A DNA stretch of 42,472 bases, from NCBI GenBank assembly GCA_002863065.1, contig PKDL01000144.1, forward strand, positions 1-42,472, read 5' to 3'. The notes beneath the pieces are model-generated. The model was not told the DNA's origin. It did not search any database and saw only the letters and a program-made list of their open reading frames with translations. A program made the position numbers and the translations under genes. The DNA comes from Pseudomonadota bacterium (GTDB lineage Bacteria > Myxococcota_A > UBA9042 > GCA-2863065). Position 1 is the first letter of the stretch. Each line of letters starts with the position of its first letter. Of the stretch, positions 1 through 8,978 are shown piece by piece.

Positions 1-1045
1 GTGTAAGGTTATGATGGGCATTTCCTAGACAGGCCTTCCGTTTACAAACATGTTCAGATGCAGGAACATGCACAATAATGCGAGAACAATGCACAAGCCG
101 AAATGCAACGGAAATCGAACATAATGCAAACTCACGGCAAACAGTGCGCAGGGCATCGATTGCATCGATAACTCCGGCATGTGCCCCGTCCATTAGTGTT
201 CTGTCTTCGGCAGAGAGCGAGCTCCCAGGAGCACGTAGGATGTCTAAAGTTCGTGCAACACCTCTCAACGGTGCTTTTAAATCGTGCGTTATTTGATGCA
301 ATCGGCCCGGAGTCATAGACGACCTAGTATTCCGACTTGTTCCCGTTTCGGACGGAAGGAAGATACCCACTAGGATGCGTTGTCCATGTTCATCAAGCGA
401 TCGCGTGAGTACTATTTGTCCCTGAATTGCTCGGCCTTCCGAGTCTTGCAACGTCACATTATCCCACCGGTGAGGTTGCCCCTCGCTCGGTAGCCAGTGG
501 TCGACAGACTCTGACTGGAGACGAGTTAGAAGAGCAGACTGTAGGCTCGCGGCATACATATTCGTCGATAGAGGCCCCGATACTCGTATAAGGGTCCCAC
601 TGGTATTCATTACGAACACCAGCCCGCCGAGAGCGTGGACAACTGCCTCCGGAATACCGCCACCGGTAAGAGTATCGGTTTCACCTTCGAATACATCGAT
701 TACCGTCTGCGGTAGTGAGAGGTATCCACTTGGATTTTTAGTAATGCGTCGGTGGATCGCATGTTGGTCGAGGTTGTCTGCTAATTCTAGCTCATGTTCA
801 GCTACAAGAAGAATGACTGGGATAGAGTTAGAGAACAGAGCCCGCAACAATTCAGGGGCGCTGCAAAAGCCAGGTTGTAGACCTATGATCGCGATATCTA
901 CCGACCGCTCTCCGACGATTCCAAGATAGTCGAGAGAGTTTTGTACTTCTCGAACGTGTAAGTCGAATCCGGACATCTCAAGAAGGCGCGCGCAGAGGGT
1001 GCGTTCCTCAACATTAGAATCTGCAATGAGTACTCGATACGCCAT
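1..1045 (-). CDS. Partial sensor histidine kinase: N-terminal receiver-like domain, PAS-like middle, HisKA H-box; truncated at window start
   Basis: Own translation of the minus strand from ATG at 1045 (MAYRVLIADSNVEERTLCARLLEMSGF...) stays open to the window edge and contains LHQITHDLKAPLRGVARTLDIL (H-box). Absent from the ORF track because it has no stop in the window. Confidence 0.75.
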   Translation of the reverse strand, partial: MAYRVLIADSNVEERTLCARLLEMSGFDLHVREVQNSLDYLGIVGERSVDIAIIGLQPGFCSAPELLRALFSNSIPVILLVAEHELELADNLDQHAIHRRITKNPSGYLSLPQTVIDVFEGETDTLTGGGIPEAVVHALGGLVFVMNTSGTLIRVSGPLSTNMYAASLQSALLTRLQSESVDHWLPSEGQPHRWDNVTLQDSEGRAIQGQIVLTRSLDEHGQRILVGIFLPSETGTSRNTRSSMTPGRLHQITHDLKAPLRGVARTLDILRAPGSSLSAEDRTLMDGAHAGVIDAIDALRTVCREFALCSISVAFRLVHCSRIIVHVPASEHVCKRKACLGNAHHNLT

Positions 1046-1191
1046 GTCTCTTATATGTATCGCACTGTTCGCGCACTCATAAAAGGCAAAGTGACACGAA
1101 GCACAGAAAGCGTGGTTTGCAGCGGCATCTAACCGCCTAACCTGGTGCGGTCAGGCGCATCCCGTTTCTTCATGTTATTTGGGGTGGGGTA

Positions 1192-1264
<73 letters not shown>

Positions 1265-1427
1265 ACCCGAGTAGAGCGCAGTGCGCTCAAGTGGCCGGAG
1301 GTTAGGGAAGGCGAACCGACGCGTCAAGAGCGAAATAGTACGCATCTCGTCGATTCGTGAGCACGCGGTAATTTGGAACTGTTTTTTCCGGCTCTACCGC
1401 CGTAAGTGGACGCCATTACCCGTGTTG

Positions 1428-2894
1428 TTAGAAGCTGTAGCCCAGCGCTAGCTCTCCATTGAAAGGAAAGTTGACGACGGTGTTTTCGCTCAGGGGAACA
1501 ATATAGGCTGATGTTGAGGTGCGGACCGTCAGGTAGATATGCTTCGAGACGAAAAACTGCACTCCGAAGGCACCATGGACGCCCATCGTCACTTCTCCGG
1601 TCCCGAGATCAGTAAAGTTGGAATCGGCACACCGCGAGTCCCCCTTACCGGCAAATTTACACCACGGATCAGTGGTGGTTACGTAAGAACCTAGAAAATG
1701 TACGTCGAAGCCGAATCGCACATATACCCTCCACCAATGGCCCCTGAAGGCGTAACTGAGTCCCAGACTTGTGCGGACCGATGTGAAGCTATCTAAGAGG
1801 TCCCTGTCAGCATCCAGGGTCGATGTGAAGAGGTTCACTTGGGCAAATACGCCCAGTCCACGGAGAAATTGATACTCTGCCGAGATGCCCATCCCCAAGT
1901 TATGAAAGGGGCGCCTCGTAGTGAACTGACCATAGATGCTGTAGGCGAACCCAGTATCAATAAAGAACCGATTTTGGGGTAATGACGGAGTCGCGCTGGC
2001 GACTGGCTCACCCGTAGGTAGGCAGGTGAGCCATGCTGAAATAAATCGGTCGAGCCGCTCTTTGCTATTGGCCATTTCTTCTGAATCGAGTGTGCTCTCG
2101 AATCGAGCGGTTGCAACTTCACGGTCAAATATTGATATCCGTACGTGTACGTCTTGACCTTCGCGTTCAATGTACGGAAGTAGAACCGTTTCCGCACCGA
2201 TGTCGTCTTGAAATTGTCGCAACCGCGTCTTCACACCGACACGATTTTCTCTACGGAGGCTACTCGTGCGAAAATCGGAAAGGCCATCTTCCAAGAGCTC
2301 TTCGAATGCTGGTGGATAAAAGTCTTTTGTTAATTTTTGAAAGGGATCCAAGAAGAACATCTCTGCGAGCTCTCGACTCGCTTGACTACGTTCTTCTGTC
2401 ATCAGCTCGGTATCGGGTCCTGTACGTTCGGAGCGTGCATGGGCGAGGATGAGGAGCAAGTCCGCCATATCCTCAGGCTCAATCACGTCATAATAGCTCT
2501 CGCGGTAGGTCTTGAGCGACTTTTCCAACGAGCGAACAGCGCGTCTTAAATCGCCTTTCTCGTAATACCGTTCTCCCTCCAGGCGTAGGCGTTTCGCTTC
2601 ACGTATTTTTCCTGCGTGCAGTTGCTTGAGCCGCTTAGTGAAATCCGTTCTTGCAACAAGACGCAGCTGAGGCTCAACCTGAAGTCGGGTGAGAAGGTAC
2701 TGCTCTAATTTGCTTGCTGGGTCATTTTCTAGGACCGTCGCTTCCCAAAGGCTGGAACGCAAATACGTACTAACAGGCAATACTGCGATGCACTTTATGC
2801 CGGGCTCATCGCATATATCCGGCTCCGCTGCTGCAGCGGCATGAGCCGCACACATGGCAATACCAATGACAAGATATAGTCGCTGACGCTTCAC
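1428..2894 (-). CDS. Secreted protein with TPR-like N-terminal half and C-terminal outer-membrane beta-barrel-like region
   Basis: 488 aa; signal peptide-like MKRQRLYLVIGIAMCAAHAAAAAEP; alternating aromatic C-terminus ending in ELALGYSF. Confidence 0.7.
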   Translation of the reverse strand: MKRQRLYLVIGIAMCAAHAAAAAEPDICDEPGIKCIAVLPVSTYLRSSLWEATVLENDPASKLEQYLLTRLQVEPQLRLVARTDFTKRLKQLHAGKIREAKRLRLEGERYYEKGDLRRAVRSLEKSLKTYRESYYDVIEPEDMADLLLILAHARSERTGPDTELMTEERSQASRELAEMFFLDPFQKLTKDFYPPAFEELLEDGLSDFRTSSLRRENRVGVKTRLRQFQDDIGAETVLLPYIEREGQDVHVRISIFDREVATARFESTLDSEEMANSKERLDRFISAWLTCLPTGEPVASATPSLPQNRFFIDTGFAYSIYGQFTTRRPFHNLGMGISAEYQFLRGLGVFAQVNLFTSTLDADRDLLDSFTSVRTSLGLSYAFRGHWWRVYVRFGFDVHFLGSYVTTTDPWCKFAGKGDSRCADSNFTDLGTGEVTMGVHGAFGVQFFVSKHIYLTVRTSTSAYIVPLSENTVVNFPFNGELALGYSF

Positions 2895-3460
2895 GGCGTA
2901 TCAGTGCACTCGTCGCAGGCTTTGTCGGACACGGTCAGCTGCGACTCTTCGCTCAGTCTCACCATGGCAAAGTCGACGCTCATTGCCTCGGTGTCCGTGC
3001 TTGAATTGCCGCAGCCCGTACCCCCCCGCTTCTCATAGTCGTTTGTGCTGATAGTCCATACGAGTCGGTCATCTGTGTCTCGAACAATTTCCGCCATATG
3101 CGTGCAGCCATTGCAATCGAGAAAGTTGAATCGAAAGACATCGTCACCTCGATATGCTCCACGTATTGAGCGGCAACTACAGCCCTCGACCTCGCAGGTT
3201 GCGGGAGATACTCGGTTTTCGTCCCGATATAGCCGCAGTACGCCGACGACATCTTGGCCATAATGTCCCAGATTCATTTCAATAAAGAGTTCACAATTCT
3301 CGGTCTTACAGCCAAGAATTTGCGCTAGAGCGGCTGCATCGCCAGTGTTTTCTTGTAGAGTGAGTTCGTCACTGAACCACTTCCCTGACAGGAAACTGTC
3401 TGGGTCATGGCATCCGCTCAGAGTGGCGAGCCCCCACACAATCACGAGGAACCGAGTCAT
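2891..3460 (-). CDS. Putative lipoprotein, unknown function
   Basis: 189 aa; signal plus lipobox-like MTRFLVIVWGLATLSGC; Cys-rich; 4-bp overlap with the next gene. Confidence 0.75.
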   Translation of the reverse strand: MTRFLVIVWGLATLSGCHDPDSFLSGKWFSDELTLQENTGDAAALAQILGCKTENCELFIEMNLGHYGQDVVGVLRLYRDENRVSPATCEVEGCSCRSIRGAYRGDDVFRFNFLDCNGCTHMAEIVRDTDDRLVWTISTNDYEKRGGTGCGNSSTDTEAMSVDFAMVRLSEESQLTVSDKACDECTDTP

Positions 3461-4110
3461 TACTCACCTGCGCGGATCTGAGATTCTGAAAATACTTCTG
3501 CCGTAAATACGTACACAAAGCAGTCATCATCCTGATAGGCATCCTCAGGTAGCCCAGCTTTCACGCAAGTTTGGCGCAGGAATTGTTCACGGTCCCACTC
3601 CATTTGCGTCGCTACTTGAGGAAGTAACACGCCACGACTACGTCCTCGCACGATAAAAAGGCCGTGCACACCAAGTTCTACCTGTTCTGGGTAGGCTCCC
3701 TTTAGCGGGCTCACAACACTGAGTTCGATATCGGTGTGTGGGAGGTCTTGGACGGCCAGTCTTGGGAAACCGGATTCTTCGGACGCCGCTCGGATCGACA
3801 AATCAACGACTGTATTTATGAGCGGACCGTCGCCGTCAAACGTACCGACGCAGCCACGGTCGGTTCCACGTGTCGTCAGCGTAATAAATACGCCCTGTTT
3901 TTCCTCTAATCGAGAGTCATCTGTTTCGGGTTGTAGCTCTCGACCCCGGTGGATGGAGTTAAAAATTGCCTGCCTCGCAACCTGAAGCAGTACGATTTTC
4001 TGTTCCCGATTCAACGGCTGGATGTTCGACATGGCGCGCCCCGTACTTCCCTTCAGATCAATCATTTCCGAAGACGGGTCACTCTCGCAGCCACACCGCG
4101 CCGCTGTCAA
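3460..4110 (-). CDS. AMMECR1-domain protein (AmmeMemoRadiSam system protein A-like)
   Basis: 216 aa with the AMMECR1 pattern: GVFITLTTRGTDRGCVGTFDGDGPL...IELSVVSPLKG...GLFIVRGRSRGVLLPQVATQMEWDREQFLRQTCVKAGLPEDAY. Start could be internal (MSNIQPL...). Confidence 0.85.
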   Translation of the reverse strand: MTAARCGCESDPSSEMIDLKGSTGRAMSNIQPLNREQKIVLLQVARQAIFNSIHRGRELQPETDDSRLEEKQGVFITLTTRGTDRGCVGTFDGDGPLINTVVDLSIRAASEESGFPRLAVQDLPHTDIELSVVSPLKGAYPEQVELGVHGLFIVRGRSRGVLLPQVATQMEWDREQFLRQTCVKAGLPEDAYQDDDCFVYVFTAEVFSESQIRAGE

Positions 4111-4361
4111 ACCGGTGCGTTAGCGAGTACCAGTGTATCCTGTCGAGAGTAATGATGGCGAAGGCGCAGTTCCCATTGCTTGGAGTTCTCTGCACTCTGG
4201 GCAACATGAAAATCATACCGCCCGAACCACCGGATTCGAAGCAATTCTGCAGTCCGTTTCAGTGCTGCGCAGTCACCATGTTGGCCAACTGTTATCCAGG
4301 AATCATCGCCTGTAGACTTCGGTCCCGGAGGGGGAGCTGTGCATGCTATCTCGTCATCCAA
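4107..4361 (-). CDS. Small hypothetical protein at the head of the AMMECR1 operon; start uncertain
   Basis: 84 aa ORF from TTG; overlaps the AMMECR1 start by 4 bp, as do the other junctions in this operon; no ATG start in frame. Confidence 0.4.
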   Translation of the reverse strand: MDDEIACTAPPPGPKSTGDDSWITVGQHGDCAALKRTAELLRIRWFGRYDFHVAQSAENSKQWELRLRHHYSRQDTLVLANAPV

Positions 4362-4701
4362 AGTGTGCTCAGCGCAATCGCTGCCTTCGTAGATGCCATG
4401 TCCTAACTTTCACCAATGACGCATTTTTTGCTTTGCATGGCTTAGCCTCCTAAGGTTTGTTCAGCCACGAGGAACCGAATTTTTAGGGGCTGAAAGCACA
4501 ATAACAATAGTGCCGATTCTTGTAGTTACACCAGCGTAGAACGTGCGTTCATCCCCAGAGAATGGCATCAGAGTCTGCAGTAATCTATCCGTTGCCGTCG
4601 TTGCTTCAATAAGTACAGGAGACGTACGTCAAGCTGGTGCCGATGTTTGAAACGATTGAACTGCTTGACTTGTGCGACGTTCTCACCTACCTGCCTCCTG
4701 C

Positions 4702-5424
4702 GTGAAAGACGGACTCCTATCGGTCATTGTTCCTGCCTACAACGAAGCAGAACGTTTGGGACCAACGCTAGAAAAGATCCTTGCATGGGCAAACTTGCAG
4801 CAGTTCGCCACCGAAGTGCTGGTCGTTGATGACGGTAGTACAGATGATACGTTGAATGTAGCGCAGCTGCCCGATCCGCGAATACGGGTGCTCTCGAATG
4901 GTACGAACCGAGGTAAGGGATACTCGGTCAGGCACGGGGTTCTTGAGAGCCGGGGCGACTACATCCTGTTTAGCGACGCCGATTTGTCTACGCCGATTGG
5001 CGAGTACTCGAGATTGGCGTCTGCCTTGGCGTTTTCAAATATTGCGATTGGGTCGCGAGCGGTTGACCGGAGTAAAGTAACGCAACGCCAGCCTCTATAC
5101 CGAGAAGCGATGGGTCGTACATTCAATCGCATTGTGCAAGTTTTAGCTGTCGGGGGCATCAGCGATACGCAATGTGGCTTCAAGCTTTTTGAAGGTTCAG
5201 TGGCGCGGGAGCTTTTTGCGGATGTGACCGTCGAGGGCTTTGCATTCGATGTAGAAGTACTCTTTCTTGCTCGAAAACGGGGCTTTAAAGTAGTGGAAGT
5301 CCCCGTACTGTGGGCGAACGATGAGCGAACGCATGTCCATGCTGTATATCATTCGCTTGCTATGTTGAGGGACGTTGCGTTATTGCGCTGGAGGCACTCG
5401 CGCTTTCAGAACGGGAGAACCTGA
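4702..5424 (+). CDS. Family 2 glycosyltransferase (polyprenyl-phosphate glycosyltransferase-like)
   Basis: [23 protein letters not shown]...[13 protein letters not shown]...[30 protein letters not shown]. Likely start is the GTG at 4702 (ORF track gives 4672). Confidence 0.9.
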   Translation: MKDGLLSVIVPAYNEAERLGPTLEKILAWANLQQFATEVLVVDDGSTDDTLNVAQLPDPRIRVLSNGTNRGKGYSVRHGVLESRGDYILFSDADLSTPIGEYSRLASALAFSNIAIGSRAVDRSKVTQRQPLYREAMGRTFNRIVQVLAVGGISDTQCGFKLFEGSVARELFADVTVEGFAFDVEVLFLARKRGFKVVEVPVLWANDERTHVHAVYHSLAMLRDVALLRWRHSRFQNGRT

Positions 5425-6179
5425 TGAAGCTCAGTATTATTATTCCGTGTTACAATGAAGAAACGACCGTCGAGGAAATTGTCGCCGTGGTAAAAGCTAC
5501 TCCGTACGACAAGGAAATTATCATTGTCGACGATGGCTCTACTGACGATACACGAGAAGTACTGAAGCAGTACGAGCATGATCCCGTGGTCAAGGTGTAT
5601 CTTCAACCACAAAATATGGGTAAGGGTGCGGCTCTACGGCGAGGATTTTCTGAAGCAATTGGGGATGTCGTCATTATCCAGGACGCTGACCTTGAGTATA
5701 CTCCGGACGACTACCCCAAGTTACTAGCGCCCATCGAGGCGGGACGTGCGGATGTTGTTTATGGGTCACGGTTCCAGGGAGGCGCGGGACGCGTGCTCTA
5801 TTATCGACACACGATGGGTAATAAATTCCTGACCTTCTTATCGAATCTGGCCACCGACCTGAATCTTACGGACATGGAAACCTGCTACAAAGTCTTCAAG
5901 CGCGAAGTCATCCAAAATATCGTGCTGGAGTCGGACCGCTTTGGTTTTGAGCCCGAGGTGACTGCCAAACTTGCAAAGATGAGAGATGTGGTGGTCTACG
6001 AAGTACCGATTAGCTATCACGGGCGTACCTATGAAGAAGGTAAAAAGATCACCTGGCGCGACGGCGTATCAGCCCTCTGGTGTATTTTTAAGTACAATTC
6101 GAACGTTGCGGGCGCGAAGTACTTTCGTCGAGACAGCTCTCAATTGAAGTCGCTAGTTGCCAATCAGGACCGACAATAA
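5424..6179 (+). CDS. Family 2 glycosyltransferase (DPM1/GtrB-like)
   Basis: [20 protein letters not shown]...[17 protein letters not shown]...[27 protein letters not shown]...VVYGSRF. Confidence 0.93.
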   Translation: MKLSIIIPCYNEETTVEEIVAVVKATPYDKEIIIVDDGSTDDTREVLKQYEHDPVVKVYLQPQNMGKGAALRRGFSEAIGDVVIIQDADLEYTPDDYPKLLAPIEAGRADVVYGSRFQGGAGRVLYYRHTMGNKFLTFLSNLATDLNLTDMETCYKVFKREVIQNIVLESDRFGFEPEVTAKLAKMRDVVVYEVPISYHGRTYEEGKKITWRDGVSALWCIFKYNSNVAGAKYFRRDSSQLKSLVANQDRQ

Positions 6180-6191
6180 CTTCGCCTCACC

Positions 6192-7640
6192 TTACAATTT
6201 TATTAGCTGATAGCGGTCCACTCCGTCGATGACCTCTGTTTCTACTTCGCCTCTCAAGTCGTCGATTAGCTCTGAGATGTTGCTAGTAGGTGTGCTTGGT
6301 ACGACAATAAACTGACTTTCATACAACGGTTTGATTTGGATATCGGGGCGAAGAATTTGTCGCGCCACCAATGACGCTACTAGCTCGCGATAATCGCTGT
6401 TCTGCTCTAGTACATGTAACGTGGCAGATGGCGGTAGACTCTCATTTAGCTGTCCAATGAATTCCGCCGGCAAAGACTGGTCACCAGGTAGTTGCCATTT
6501 CCCGAGCTGACGTGGTCCTGACGTGCTGCGCATCGGTAGAAGGCTCAAACTGCCGCTCAGTGCGAACATGAATACGACGGCAACCAGTATTCGGATAGCT
6601 GTATTACGTTGTGCCCGAATATATCGGCCTACGCGAACCATACCGATTCCAGCGAAGAAGATGATTGGCGGCGTGAGACATACCATTCCTGAGTATCGCA
6701 GTCCCCAGGGTCCGCCGTTGATTGCGACTAGGGTGACAAGTGCAAAAGACAAAATGACAGTTCCACGGCGTACTGGATGGTCGGTACGGGTGTACGCCTT
6801 CGCTTGAGCGAATGCCATTATGGTCCAGAGCAGTGGGAATGCGGCGGCGGATAAGGCGAGTCCAGTTACAATGCCAGGCGTACGGGCTAGTCCCGAGACG
6901 AGCAGTACTCCATCAGCTCGGATATTTGGGTATGGGACGCGCATAGGGTGGCCGATGGCGGTTGTCAGTAACGCACCTAGTTCCATTGGGTCGTGAGGCC
7001 AAAGGGCGATGGCTATGAGCGGGGCGAGAATAAGCGCCAGCAGTGTTCTTATATGAACCGGTCGGAGTTCCACGACGCTGGAAGCCGTATTCCGTACTGT
7101 ACGATGGCGGTGTATTTCCAGCACGAACCAGGCTATCCAGATGATAGCGCCATATGACCAAGTGAGTATCGTCACTATCAGAGCAGAAGTCGTCATCCAG
7201 GCACCCAAGATCGTACCTGAGTCGACCGTATTGACGAGAAAGAGCAAACATATCGAGAAAAATATAAATGCCTCAGGACCAGGTCTCCCAGCCAAGCCCC
7301 ATGTAACCGGGAGCGTCAACGTCACTACGGCTGCCATGAGTGCTGCCGAGCGCCCTGCAAGGCGCCAAGTCGTGGCTAAAACGAGCATTATTCCCAAAGA
7401 GGTCGCTAAGCCCGCCGCAAACGACAGCGCCAATGATGCATCTTCAAATATCAGCCTACCTAGCGAAGTCCATAGTGCTTGCCCGGGCATCAGGCCATCC
7501 CGCATTGCTGCACTTAGGTCGGGTTGAAGTAGCGATTGTGCAGCGACTCGTTCGACATCTAATGGAAAGAGCCAGCCGACGATAGAGGGCATAAGGCAAC
7601 AGACCGTCAGCGTCACGGTCGGGAAAAGACGTCGAGTCAA
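6192..7640 (-). CDS. Polytopic membrane protein, GT-C/PMT (GT39-like) glycosyltransferase candidate
   Basis: 482 aa with many hydrophobic helices; adjacent to GT2 genes. Confidence 0.6.
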   Translation of the reverse strand: MTRRLFPTVTLTVCCLMPSIVGWLFPLDVERVAAQSLLQPDLSAAMRDGLMPGQALWTSLGRLIFEDASLALSFAAGLATSLGIMLVLATTWRLAGRSAALMAAVVTLTLPVTWGLAGRPGPEAFIFFSICLLFLVNTVDSGTILGAWMTTSALIVTILTWSYGAIIWIAWFVLEIHRHRTVRNTASSVVELRPVHIRTLLALILAPLIAIALWPHDPMELGALLTTAIGHPMRVPYPNIRADGVLLVSGLARTPGIVTGLALSAAAFPLLWTIMAFAQAKAYTRTDHPVRRGTVILSFALVTLVAINGGPWGLRYSGMVCLTPPIIFFAGIGMVRVGRYIRAQRNTAIRILVAVVFMFALSGSLSLLPMRSTSGPRQLGKWQLPGDQSLPAEFIGQLNESLPPSATLHVLEQNSDYRELVASLVARQILRPDIQIKPLYESQFIVVPSTPTSNISELIDDLRGEVETEVIDGVDRYQLIKL

Positions 7641-8248
7641 AGCGTCTCTCCGTGCGAGGAAGCGCTCAACTTGTCAACGGTGAGTTGGAAGCACACATGA
7701 CGCCACGCCGGATTTGGTGTGGTGAGCTCAATTGAGATATTCATCGGTCCAAGACTCGCACGAGGTGCTTTGATATCGAAGGTATGCCAGCCACGATACT
7801 CATCCGTCATCCGAACATTCCAGACTCGATTGCCATTTATCTTGAGTGTTGCCGAGATATGCGCTCCGTTGCGGGCGGAATCTAGTAATCCGATGTATCC
7901 AGACACTCGAGAGGCAGCAGATACTTTACGGTAGGTGATTTGGTTCGCCCCTCCTTGGCGCGGATGAATCCAAGTACACACACGCTTATCGCTTACTCCC
8001 TCTGACTGCACACTTCCGATGTATGCGCCGGCCCATTCCCAAGGGCGCTCTCCACATTGATAGCGTGTACCGACCCAGGCTGAGCAACGCTTACCTCCGC
8101 TCAGGATGCTAGCGTTCGGAAGCCCCGTTGTTGCAGTCCATTCGGGTTGCGCTTTTGAGAGTGGCGGTCTTGGCGGAACTGTTAGCACATACCACTGCAT
8201 AGCGCCGACAAGCGTTACAGCAATCAAGACCGGACCAACCGTTTGCAT
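7637..8248 (-). CDS. Membrane-anchored extracytoplasmic protein, unknown
   Basis: 203 aa; N-terminal TM helix; 4-bp overlap with the downstream GT-C-like gene; beta-rich C-terminus. Confidence 0.6.
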   Translation of the reverse strand: MQTVGPVLIAVTLVGAMQWYVLTVPPRPPLSKAQPEWTATTGLPNASILSGGKRCSAWVGTRYQCGERPWEWAGAYIGSVQSEGVSDKRVCTWIHPRQGGANQITYRKVSAASRVSGYIGLLDSARNGAHISATLKINGNRVWNVRMTDEYRGWHTFDIKAPRASLGPMNISIELTTPNPAWRHVCFQLTVDKLSASSHGETL

Positions 8249-8495
8249 GAGCCCGGAGTATCTATTGCCGTTGTCAAACTGTCATCACAAAGTATGCTCA
8301 GCAGCTCGTCTCATCCAATTCTTCAATCATCTGCTCGATAGTCTGCTCGGAGAGTACCTCTAGAATTGACTATGACGGTGTCTGAGGTTAGTGTTCGCGC
8401 CGTTGTGAGACCGGCGATATGCGCCCCACACGGGAGGCTCTCCAATCCTTTTCGAATCCCTACATCCCCAACGGATTATTATCGGACTAGGGCTG

Positions 8496-8861
8496 TTGAC
8501 GTGTTTCAGCGCCGCATGTGTGCCCGATGAGATTTGCCCGCGGGGGGCTGTGAAGGAGAGCGGTGTATGCTTTCCAGAGCAACGAGATGCAGAGTTTCCT
8601 GCGATGGGTGAGGATATTCGGGTGAGTCTCGTCGATGTCGGGGCAGCTGGCTCAGACATAATATCGGACACGGATGATTCGAACGCTGAAACAGATACTA
8701 CCAGCGCTTCGGACGCGGACATCGCCAGCCTCGATGCTGACGACGAATCAGACACGCAAGCCGCTAGTGAGGACTCTTCTTCTGCAGACAACGCAGATGG
8801 ATTGTCGCCCGATGGAGAGACCCCATCGGCAGACACTAGCGACTCGGACAGTGGTATCTGA
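8496..8861 (+). CDS. Putative acidic Ser/Asp-rich lipoprotein; start uncertain
   Basis: In-frame upstream IIIGLGLLTCFSAAC resembles a lipobox; Asp/Ser/Ala-rich tail. No good ATG upstream, so the start codon is unclear. Confidence 0.45.
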   Translation: MTCFSAACVPDEICPRGAVKESGVCFPEQRDAEFPAMGEDIRVSLVDVGAAGSDIISDTDDSNAETDTTSASDADIASLDADDESDTQAASEDSSSADNADGLSPDGETPSADTSDSDSGI

Positions 8862-8884
8862 CACGAGCCGCGCGAAGCCCAAAA

Positions 8885-8962
8885 ACACCGCAGCCTCTGT
8901 TCATCAGAGAGACCTGCTCGAAACTACTAGAGCCTACGCTCTGGTGTTTGAGGCCGCGGTGT
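8885..8962 (+). promoter_or_regulatory. Structured 5' UTR of the RNase E/G gene
   Basis: ACACCGCAGCCTC (8885-8897) pairs with GAGGCCGCGGTGT (8950-8962), 12 of 13 positions; encloses AGAGC-CTAC-GCTCT (8929-8942); sits directly upstream of AGGAG and the ATG at 8979. Confidence 0.6.
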
Positions 8963-8978
8963 ACTCAAGGAGCAAGCC

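Noticed and set aside
4641-4703. Short upstream [23 protein letters not shown] overlapping the GT2 start, as a regulatory leader peptide
   Set aside because: Overlap with the GTG start is suggestive of coupling, but no RBS or attenuator structure is evident; could be chance.
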